From Desulfobacterales bacterium (GTDB taxonomy: Bacteria; Desulfobacterota; Desulfobacteria; Desulfobacterales; Desulfosalsimonadaceae), in contig SKZX01000371.1 of assembly GCA_007127175.1 (NCBI GenBank), positions 1 to 5,602 on the forward strand: a stretch of 5,602 nt of DNA. The letters are read 5' to 3'. Both the position numbers and the translations under genes were made by a program. The notes below the pieces were generated by a model. That model did not search any database. It saw only the letters and a program-made list of their open reading frames with translations, and was not told the DNA's origin. Shown here one piece after another: positions 1-5,365 of this stretch. Numbering within the stretch: position 1 is the stretch's first letter; every line of letters starts with the position of its first letter.

Positions 1-432
1 TCCAATGCCGGGGCGCGCGAACTGGCCGCCAACACCATCGGTTTCGGCGCAGGGGCGGCGGATGTGTCCGGAAAGGGAAAGAAGGCCGTAGAATCCTTTT
101 TCAGCCCGGAGTTCAGAAACCGGCTCGATGAAATCGTTTCTTTCAAACACCTTGACATGGCGATCATGGAGCGGGTGGTCGACAAGTTCATCGACGAACT
201 CCGGCCGCAGTTGGCTGCAAAAAAAGTTGAATTGCGGTTGTCTGAAAACGCACGGCAATGGCTGGCGAAAAAGGGGTATGACCCCCATTTCGGCGCCAGG
301 CCCCTTGACCGGGTGATCCAGAAGGAGATCAAGGATGTGCTGACGGATGAAATCCTCTTTGGGCGGCTGGTAAACGGGGGCAGCGTGTTTATTAAACTCA
401 AGGACGACAAGCTCTTTTTTACATACAGCTGA
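1..432 (+). CDS. clpA: ATP-dependent Clp protease ATP-binding subunit ClpA, C-terminal 143 residues (5' end outside window)
   Basis: This is the end of the second AAA+ module of ClpA, the hexameric cytoplasmic unfoldase that feeds substrates to ClpP. The reading frame is open from base 1. It begins with SNAGAREL (residues 1-8), the region after the sensor-1 position. Next comes the I13-G14-F15 tripeptide, the ClpP-docking loop motif found in ClpA, ClpX and ClpC but not ClpB. FSPEFRNRLDEI (about residues 34-45) carries the arginine-finger box. GYDPHFGARPLDRVI (about 92-106) holds the sensor-2 GAR. The IGF loop and the ClpA-like ending (LLFG.LV.GG) favour ClpA over ClpB. The protein stops soon after the last beta strand, without the longer charged tail of the E. 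coli protein. Walker motifs and the N-terminal ClpS-binding domain lie upstream of the window. The aat gene follows after 7 bases, which suits a shared N-degron role. Confidence 0.95.
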   Translation, partial: SNAGARELAANTIGFGAGAADVSGKGKKAVESFFSPEFRNRLDEIVSFKHLDMAIMERVVDKFIDELRPQLAAKKVELRLSENARQWLAKKGYDPHFGARPLDRVIQKEIKDVLTDEILFGRLVNGGSVFIKLKDDKLFFTYS

Positions 433-439
433 AACAGCA

Positions 440-1135
440 ATGCCCATTTTCCGGCTTTCAGACAGGATATCGTTTCCGCCAGCCCATTTTGCGTCCACTA
501 ACGGGCTCCTTGCAATCGGCGGAGACTTAAGCACGTCGCGTTTGCTCATGGCCTACCGGATGGGTATTTTTCCATGGTTTTCCGAGGAAGACCCCATCCT
601 GTGGTGGTCTCCGGACCCCCGGCTGGTTCTGTTCCCCGGTGAAATCAGGGTTCCGGGGCGCCTGGAAAGGACCATCCGGAAGGGGTTGTTCACGGTGAGC
701 GCGGATACGGCATTTGACCGGGTGATTGATGAGTGCGCGCGTATCCGTGGTGAAAACGGTGAGCAGACATGGCTGACAGACGACATGATGGGTGCCTACA
801 GGGGCCTTCACCGGATGGGGTATGCCCATTCCATTGAAACATGGCAGGCGGGGCGGCTTGCCGGCGGGCTCTACGGCATTTCCCTTGGCGGCATGTTTTT
901 CGGGGAGTCCATGTTTACCCGCGTATCCGATGCATCAAAAATCGCCCTTGTGGCGCTGTGCCGCTACTTACAGAAGAAGCGGTATGACATGATCGACTGC
1001 CAGGTGAGAACGGCCCATCTGCTGCGCATGGGGGCCAGGGAAATACCCAGGAAGCGGTTTCTCAAGAAACTTGAAACATCCCTGAAGCGGCCCACCGATA
1101 AAGGGCCTTGGCATGTGAGCCTGGAGCTGCCCTGA
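440..1135 (+). CDS. aat: Leucyl/phenylalanyl-tRNA--protein transferase
   Basis: This cytoplasmic enzyme moves Leu or Phe from aminoacyl-tRNA onto proteins with N-terminal Arg or Lys, creating destabilising N-termini that ClpS delivers to ClpAP. At 231 residues it has the normal family length. Family blocks are all present: FPP near the N-terminus (12-14), NGLLAIGGDLS (21-31), AYRMGIFPWF (38-47), ILWWSPDPR (53-61), GESMFTR (155-161) followed by DASKIAL (164-170), and IDCQ (185-188). E156, D186 and Q188 fall at the positions I recall as active-site residues of the E. coli enzyme, and W111 and Y120 also match. The ATG lies 7 bases after the clpA stop with no clear Shine-Dalgarno, so translation probably depends on ribosomes finishing clpA. 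The protein appears intact. Confidence 0.97.
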   Translation: MPIFRLSDRISFPPAHFASTNGLLAIGGDLSTSRLLMAYRMGIFPWFSEEDPILWWSPDPRLVLFPGEIRVPGRLERTIRKGLFTVSADTAFDRVIDECARIRGENGEQTWLTDDMMGAYRGLHRMGYAHSIETWQAGRLAGGLYGISLGGMFFGESMFTRVSDASKIALVALCRYLQKKRYDMIDCQVRTAHLLRMGAREIPRKRFLKKLETSLKRPTDKGPWHVSLELP

Positions 1136-1174
1136 GCGCAGTTCAGAAGCCCTTTTGACAAACCTGACCAATGC

Positions 1175-1180
1175 AAGGAG
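1175..1180 (+). promoter_or_regulatory. Ribosome binding site of the GAF gene (AAGGAG)
   Basis: AAGGAG lies 7 bases before the TTG at 1188. It decides the start: an earlier in-frame TTG at 1155 has no such site, and no ATG or GTG near the GAF domain start is as well placed. The site sits in the short gap after aat. Confidence 0.8.
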
Positions 1181-1187
1181 ACGTCAA

Positions 1188-1754
1188 TTGAGCCAGACCC
1201 GGGAACGAAAATTTGACCTGAAGCATTTCAGGGCGATCAGCAACGCCATTGCAACCTACGAAGATTTCAACCTGCTGGCCAATCACCTGGTTGAGGGCAT
1301 GTGCAGGACCTTCCAGGTCAAGGGGGCGAGCATCATGCTCTTAGACGAAATCGACCAGCAGCTGTTCCGGGTGAGCAGCTACGGCATCAGTGAAGCCTAC
1401 CTGGAAAAAGGGCCTGTATGTGCGGATAAGAGCAGCAGCGCCCTTTGCACGGGAAAGCCCGAATGTATCCAGGACCTCCAGACCGACAGCAGGGTCCAGT
1501 ACCCGGAATCCGCACAAAAGGAAGGTATTGCGGCTATGCTTTCGATTCCCGTCAAGTTCAGAAACGCAGTGATCGGCGTGATCCGCATCTATGATGAAAA
1601 GCCGATCGATATCAACGCGGAGGATGTGGAGTCATTGGGCGTTCTGGCTTCACAGCTCGGGATAGTGATCGAATGCAACGGCCTGAAGAATTTTGTCGAG
1701 CATATCAAGATGTCCATTGACACGCTGCCGCCGCGGGTTCGGGGACAGGTGTAA
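1188..1754 (+). CDS. GAF domain protein (single-domain, putative sensor)
   Basis: This is a soluble protein of 188 residues, counted from the TTG at 1188 chosen for its AAGGAG site. One GAF domain fills about residues 29-164. It shows the SIMLLDE strand (about 48-54), the segment GKPECIQDLQTDSRVQYP (about 89-106), and the paired strands AMLSIPVKFRNAVIGVIRIYDE (about 116-137). GAF domains bind small molecules or cofactors, or mediate dimerisation; the ligand here is unknown. There is no attached kinase, GGDEF, HD or HTH domain, so any output must pass through a partner. Cys78, Cys87 and Cys93 cluster in the predicted ligand-facing region, with Cys39 and Cys163 elsewhere. The TAA stop overlaps the ATG of the next gene (TAATG), so the two are very likely translationally coupled. 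A role as sensor for the kinase-like neighbour is inference. Confidence 0.85.
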   Translation: MSQTRERKFDLKHFRAISNAIATYEDFNLLANHLVEGMCRTFQVKGASIMLLDEIDQQLFRVSSYGISEAYLEKGPVCADKSSSALCTGKPECIQDLQTDSRVQYPESAQKEGIAAMLSIPVKFRNAVIGVIRIYDEKPIDINAEDVESLGVLASQLGIVIECNGLKNFVEHIKMSIDTLPPRVRGQV

Positions 1755-2677
1755 TGCCCGGCAGGATCGACGACATTTCGGATTTCTTCAATATCGATTG
1801 TGACGATGAAATTGAGGTCGGGGGCCGTTACTATCGTATTACCGGTCATGAAAAAGAGCGCCGCTTTGGCATCGAGGACCCCAAGTTCTGGGTGAAGCGG
1901 GCCATTGACCTGGAAAACGGCAATCGGAAGATCATCAAGTTTGCCTATTTTGAGAGTTTTTTCACGACCCTGGGGGGTGTCAAGATCAGATGCTACCGGA
2001 GTCCGGACAAAGAAGGCGAGGTGCTGGAATGCATGCACGGACACCCCCTGTTCATGCAGGGGGAGGTTTTCCGGGACCGGCATGACAACAACATCCGGGT
2101 GCTCGATATCGTCCGGGGGACCAACCTGTTTGTACGGCTCGACAACCTCGTTATGAGCCACCGGGAATACTTTGAGACAGTGATGCCCGGGCTTCTGAGG
2201 CAGGCGCTGCCGTCTTTTTCCGCCATCCGCGAGCTGCACCTGAAGGGGTACCGCCACGGGGACATCCGGAGCGACCACCTCATGATCGAGCACAAAACCG
2301 GCAACATGGTCTGGATCGATTTCGACTATGATTACGACGCGCCTGAAAACCCCTACGGGCTCGATATTTTCGGCATGGGCAACATTTTACTGTATATCCT
2401 GGGCAAGGGGTTTCACGATCTGTACATGATCGCATCGGGGGAAGGGCGGTACAAGGGATTGATGGACCGCATCGATGCCGGTGACTTTTCCATTCTGGAC
2501 AAGTCGCGGTTTTTGAACCTGAAAAAAATATTCCCCTACATACCGGAGCAGCTAAATGATATTCTGCTTCATTTTTCAAAGAAGTCCCCGGTTTTTTATG
2601 AATCCACGGATGAATTCCTGGAGGATCTGAACAGGGCGGTGGACGCATACTGCCTTCCGGCAACAGAGAAAATATAA
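1754..2677 (+). CDS. Protein kinase-like protein with divergent active site
   Basis: This 307-residue soluble protein has a protein-kinase-like fold signature. H168-G-D170-I-R-S-D-H175 resembles the catalytic loop, with D170 as catalytic Asp. I188-D189-F190-D191 stands at the DFG place, with D189 as metal ligand. GLDIFGMG (202-209) matches subdomain IX with D204. K62 in RKIIKF (58-63) is the best candidate for the ATP-binding lysine. E92, or another Glu near GHPLFMQG (96-103), may be its partner. Two things differ from ordinary Ser/Thr kinases: there is no clear glycine-rich GxGxxG loop, and the usual Asn after the catalytic Asp is His175. The HGD pattern also resembles aminoglycoside phosphotransferase and small-molecule kinases, so the substrate is open. 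There is no membrane segment or extra domain. The start overlaps the GAF stop by one base, and a Usp gene follows after 79 bases. Confidence 0.75.
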   Translation: MPGRIDDISDFFNIDCDDEIEVGGRYYRITGHEKERRFGIEDPKFWVKRAIDLENGNRKIIKFAYFESFFTTLGGVKIRCYRSPDKEGEVLECMHGHPLFMQGEVFRDRHDNNIRVLDIVRGTNLFVRLDNLVMSHREYFETVMPGLLRQALPSFSAIRELHLKGYRHGDIRSDHLMIEHKTGNMVWIDFDYDYDAPENPYGLDIFGMGNILLYILGKGFHDLYMIASGEGRYKGLMDRIDAGDFSILDKSRFLNLKKIFPYIPEQLNDILLHFSKKSPVFYESTDEFLEDLNRAVDAYCLPATEKI

Positions 2678-2691
2678 AAGGCATGACCGGA

Positions 2692-2720
2692 TTGTCAAGT
2701 GCGGCGGCGCATTCGATATC
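2692..2720 (+). promoter_or_regulatory. Weak sigma70-like promoter candidate before the Usp gene
   Basis: TTGTCA (2692-2697, 5 of 6 to the -35 consensus) is followed after 17 bases by GATATC (2715-2720, only 3 of 6 to the -10 consensus). It lies in the 79-base gap between the kinase-like gene and the Usp gene. A short hairpin (stem AGTGCG/CGCATT, 2698-2713, including one G-U pair) falls inside the spacer; no T-run follows it, so it is not a terminator. The candidate could give the stress gene its own transcription, but the -10 is poor. Confidence 0.2.
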
Positions 2721-2742
2721 CAGGTAAAGACCATAAGCGGGC

Positions 2743-2748
2743 AGGAGG
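2743..2748 (+). promoter_or_regulatory. Ribosome binding site of the Usp gene (AGGAGG)
   Basis: AGGAGG is a full-strength Shine-Dalgarno, 8 bases before the TTG at 2757. It favours that TTG over the in-frame ATG at 2769, which would be 20 bases from the site. Confidence 0.8.
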
Positions 2749-2756
2749 AAACGGTT

Positions 2757-3203
2757 TTGGGAAATTCAATGCTTGTTCCATTAAATGATTCGAAAACCTC
2801 CCAGGGCGTGATCAATTTCTTGCTCAACATGTCCCTGTGTACGGACGCACGCCTGACCCTGATTCACATATTCCGGAAGCCGAGTTCCGGCGAGGCGCTC
2901 ATGGGAAAGAAATTCATGGCGGAAATGCCCGCCCGGCTTGAAAAAATGCTGCTGGATACGAAAGAACGCCTCATGGCTGAAAAGGGCTTCGACCCGGCCA
3001 ACATCACGGTCGAACTGGTGGACAAGGGGTATGCGTCCGCTTCCGAAGGCATCATCGATTATTTCCAGCAGGGGGATTTTGACATGGTGGTGATCGGCAG
3101 GAAGCAGATGTCGAAGTCCGAGGAGTTCGTCCTGGGCGATATCAGCGCCAAGCTCATCCGGAGCCTGACCAAGGCGTCCATTCTCGTGGTCAAAACCGGG
3201 TGA
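2757..3203 (+). CDS. Universal stress protein (UspA family)
   Basis: This is a single-domain cytoplasmic Usp of 148 residues, the usual family length. It opens with MLVPLND (5-11), the first beta strand with its loop, and has LTLIHIF (33-39), the family's second strand. FDMVVIGRKQMSKSEEFVLGDISAKLIRSLTKASILVVK (108-146) is the typical Usp C-terminal half. The nucleotide motif G-x2-G-x9-G-(S/T) is degenerate: G114 and G127 remain, but the second Gly is Gln117 and the last Ser/Thr is Asp128. The usual Asp of the first loop appears as N10-D11. Nucleotide binding is therefore uncertain. The start is the TTG at 2757, supported by AGGAGG; the ATG at 2769 would remove four residues. Usp proteins act in stress survival and are sometimes phosphorylated, so the kinase-like neighbour could be a partner, which is inference. 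Confidence 0.9.
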   Translation: MGNSMLVPLNDSKTSQGVINFLLNMSLCTDARLTLIHIFRKPSSGEALMGKKFMAEMPARLEKMLLDTKERLMAEKGFDPANITVELVDKGYASASEGIIDYFQQGDFDMVVIGRKQMSKSEEFVLGDISAKLIRSLTKASILVVKTG

Positions 3204-3207
3204 GGGG

Positions 3208-3489
3208 TCAGGGCGCTTCCGTCTCCCGCTTTTCACGAACAAAATCCATCCCCTCAAAGCACTGCTTGACGTCGTCCCAGTACCAGGCGCCTACCTCGAT
3301 GCCGCTTTCCCGCAGGACCGTAACGGTATTGCCCACCCCGCCGGGCAGGCGTTCCAGGTTGGGGGCCAGGTAAATAAACCCCACCACCAGGAACACCGCC
3401 ACGAGCAAACGCGCCAAGCGTTTTTTGAGGGGCGCGGGGGACGGCTGACCGTCACCCGCGCGTTTTTCTCTGTCAGTTTGATTCAACAC
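3208..3489 (-). CDS. Small single-span membrane protein, possible partner of the YeiH-family transporter
   Basis: I do not recognise a named family. The 93-residue protein has a polar N-terminus (1-20), a basic patch LKKRLAR (21-27), and one membrane segment (about 28-43, LLVAVFLVVGFIYLAP). A conserved-looking soluble tail follows, containing VGNTVTVLRESGIEVGAWYWDDVKQCFEG (about 52-80). The basic patch before the helix predicts N-in, with about 50 residues in the periplasm. The GTG at 3489 is the likely start; the neighbouring TTG codon is an alternative. An AGGCGG-like site lies 12 bases upstream, so initiation looks weak or coupled. The gene begins 23 bases after the transporter stop on the same strand, so it should be cotranscribed. 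An accessory role for the transporter is inference from position and topology. Its stop codon is 4 bases from the stop of the converging Usp gene. Confidence 0.75.
   Translation of the reverse strand: MLNQTDREKRAGDGQPSPAPLKKRLARLLVAVFLVVGFIYLAPNLERLPGGVGNTVTVLRESGIEVGAWYWDDVKQCFEGMDFVREKRETEAP
3407..3426 (+). terminator. Possible intrinsic terminator of the + strand operon, inside the opposing small gene
   Basis: AAACGC (3407-3412), a five-base loop and GCGTTT (3418-3423) form a perfect six-base-pair stem, and the T-run continues to 3426. It reads as a rho-independent terminator on the + strand, about 200 bases past the Usp stop. It is weak, with three GC pairs. On the other strand the same bases encode the basic KKR patch of the small membrane protein, so it may be coincidence. 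Confidence 0.25.
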
Positions 3490-3512
3490 GGTATGCTTGT
3501 CCCGCCTGTTTA

Positions 3513-5297
3513 TTACGCACCGGCCATGAGCCTGTCGGTGATGTCCCTGAAGATGACCATGAACATCAGCCAGGCCACGAACAGGGTGAGTACCAGGTTG
3601 AAGGATTGCCCGGCAATGTACAGGAGAAGGGGCTTGCCGCCGCGCAGGGGCTCCTTGAGCTCACGGTAGTTGATGCTGAGCCCGATGCTGACGAATGCCA
3701 GTGCAAAGAACCAGTTGCGGAAGCCGTTGGCCCAGGTCAGTACGCCCTGGCTGACCATGGACTGTCCCCAGTCCAGGCTGACGGCGGTCTGCATGAAGGA
3801 AAAAATAATGGATGCCGCGATAAAACCCAGGATGAACTTGGGGAAGCGGTACCAGATTTCATAGAGCGCACCCGATGCGGTGAACTTCATGGGGGTTGTG
3901 CCGTCTACGGCGCATGCCCGATCGGGCTCGACTTTCAGGCACCAGTAAGCCGCAACGCCAAAGGCGATAACGCCGATCATGATGTTCTGGATCATTTTGA
4001 TGGTGGCGGCAACATACATGGCCTCCTTTCCGATCAGTTCGCCTGCGGCGACCACGGAGCCGGTGTTGTCAACGGTTCCGCCAAGCCATGCACCCGCCAA
4101 TACCGGATGCATGCCGGTGAGTTTGGCAATAGCGGGCAGAAGGAAGATCATTACGGCGACAAATATCATGGACATGCCGATAGCCAGGGTGAGCTCTTCT
4201 TTTTTAGCCCTGCTGGCAGCGGCCGATGCGATGGCCGCGGACACACCGGACACGCACATGTCCGAGGAAACGGTAATGTTGAGTTCCTTGGAAGGCACTT
4301 TAATGATGTTCTGGCCGAACCAGAATGTGCCCACAAGCACGATGGGCGTAACCACCCAGGTGACGAATATGCCGGGGATGCCGATCAGGGCGATCTGGCC
4401 GAAAAGAATGCTTGCACCCAGGAGAACCAGGCCGGTCTTGATGAAAAATTCGGTCTGGCCGGCTGATTTGAGGAACTTGGGCACCCCGATGGTGTTGGAG
4501 ATGATCAGGCCGATGGCCAGGCCCCACAACACGTATGACAAGCCGATGGAACTCAGCGTGGCCTGCCCCGCAATCAGGTAGGACAGCACCGCCAGGATGA
4601 AGATAATCGGAAAACCTGTAAAGAACTGGCCGAGGTTGATACCGATGAATTTTGCCCCGATGGCGAAAAACACCATCATGAATACCATCAGGCCGATAAA
4701 TCCCGGGATGAGGTTATATGCCTGAAAATTGGCGGCGCTTCTCGCACTGGAATGGGAGGAGCGTGCCTGGCGCCATTCCGCGAGGGCAGCCCGTGCTTCT
4801 TCATTCAGCCTGGGGTTTTCGAAGTTTGCCGCCCTGGCCGCATTTTCGGCCGCCTGGGCTATCGCACGGGTTTCAGCCAGCCTTGCTGTGGCGGCCTCAA
4901 GGCGCGGGGCTGCAGCCGCCCGCTTGGCAGCGGCTTCCTCCTCGCTCATGTAAACGGATTGGAGGGGGTTGGTGTCCCACTTTTTGGGCCGTGCGGTCAG
5001 GTTGGCGATGGTTGCGGTGAGCCCGTGATTCCGCGCCCGTATGCTGTTTAATTTGGATTCAGCCTCGATGTAGGCAATGGTTCGGAATCCTGCCGCCTCC
5101 ATTTCACTGTTCATAATGGCGCGGTGCTCCGGAAGTTGTTCCACCGGGGGTTTATACACGAAAATCGAGATCAGCGATAGGACCAGAAGCAGGCTGGCAA
5201 GCCAGATGGCCCACCAGTCCTCGGTCTTTCCCATCTGCTTCCACATGCTGACCCGGGTCTCGGTTACGATGTTGTCCTGGGTGTCATTTGCAGCCAT
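3513..5297 (-). CDS. YeiH/UPF0324-family membrane transporter (putative sulfate exporter) with N-terminal extension
   Basis: This 594-residue inner-membrane protein has its family core (YeiH type, about 350 residues) at about 195-590. Family-like blocks are FFIKTGLVLLGASILFGQI (284-302), SSDMCVSGVSAAIASAAASRAKKEE (344-368), AGAWLGGTVDNTGSVVAAGELIG (401-423), AATIKMIQNIMIG (430-442) and FALAFVSIGLSINYRELK (531-548). About ten hydrophobic segments are visible in the core. The family is annotated as sulfate exporter on limited evidence. The N-terminus is unusual: one membrane helix (about 31-47), then about 145 polar residues before the core. The stretch 117-190 is rich in Ala, Glu and Arg and probably forms a helical hairpin or coiled coil. 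Basic residues before the first helix place this linker in the periplasm. The ATG has a clear AAGGAG site 8 bases upstream. A small membrane protein gene follows after 23 bases. Confidence 0.85.
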   Translation of the reverse strand: MAANDTQDNIVTETRVSMWKQMGKTEDWWAIWLASLLLVLSLISIFVYKPPVEQLPEHRAIMNSEMEAAGFRTIAYIEAESKLNSIRARNHGLTATIANLTARPKKWDTNPLQSVYMSEEEAAAKRAAAAPRLEAATARLAETRAIAQAAENAARAANFENPRLNEEARAALAEWRQARSSHSSARSAANFQAYNLIPGFIGLMVFMMVFFAIGAKFIGINLGQFFTGFPIIFILAVLSYLIAGQATLSSIGLSYVLWGLAIGLIISNTIGVPKFLKSAGQTEFFIKTGLVLLGASILFGQIALIGIPGIFVTWVVTPIVLVGTFWFGQNIIKVPSKELNITVSSDMCVSGVSAAIASAAASRAKKEELTLAIGMSMIFVAVMIFLLPAIAKLTGMHPVLAGAWLGGTVDNTGSVVAAGELIGKEAMYVAATIKMIQNIMIGVIAFGVAAYWCLKVEPDRACAVDGTTPMKFTASGALYEIWYRFPKFILGFIAASIIFSFMQTAVSLDWGQSMVSQGVLTWANGFRNWFFALAFVSIGLSINYRELKEPLRGGKPLLLYIAGQSFNLVLTLFVAWLMFMVIFRDITDRLMAGA

Positions 5298-5305
5298 GTT
5301 GGTGA

Positions 5306-5311
5306 CTCCTT
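5306..5311 (-). promoter_or_regulatory. Ribosome binding site of the transporter gene (AAGGAG)
   Basis: On the - strand AAGGAG lies 8 bases before the ATG at 5297. It is preceded by a run of eight A residues in the mRNA (5310-5317, overlapping the site). It fixes the start of the extended N-terminus, showing that the extension is translated from a normal site. Confidence 0.85.
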
Positions 5312-5335
5312 TTTTTTGTTGTTTTCAGTTTCGGG

Positions 5336-5365
5336 TATATATTTTTCGTATCTGCCTTGCCTTAA
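5336..5365 (-). promoter_or_regulatory. Weak promoter candidate of the transporter operon
   Basis: On the - strand TTAAGG (5360-5365, 3 of 6 to the -35 consensus) is separated by 18 bases from TATATA (5336-5341, a fair -10). Transcription would start about 30 bases before the ATG. This is the nearest AT-rich -10-like hexamer, but the -35 is poor, so an activator or another sigma factor would be needed. Confidence 0.2.

Noticed and set aside
1155..1183. Perfect TTGACA hexamer as a promoter for the GAF gene
   Set aside because: At 17 bases downstream the sequence is GAGACG, which is not a -10, and this place is occupied by the ribosome binding site. The TTG inside it was also rejected as the GAF start.
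1589..2293. 234-codon open frame on the - strand across the GAF and kinase-like genes
   Set aside because: Both + strand genes have family motifs and coupled starts; the antisense product has no recognisable domain and no ribosome site that I could see.
2683..2727. 14-codon frame starting at ATG 2683, possible leader peptide
   Set aside because: It has no Shine-Dalgarno and no codon run suggesting attenuation, and is too short to separate from chance.
2673..2756. N-terminal extension of the Usp protein
   Set aside because: The Usp frame is open back into the kinase-like gene, but it has no ATG, GTG or TTG start in the gap. The Usp fold begins right after the TTG at 2757, and AGGAGG sits at the correct distance from it.
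3606..4466. 286-codon open frame on the + strand opposite the transporter gene
   Set aside because: It is antisense to a clear membrane transporter. The translation is rich in Gly, His and Asp with no family pattern, as expected from the complement of GC-rich coding DNA. The 200-codon frame at 3979-4581 is rejected for the same reason.
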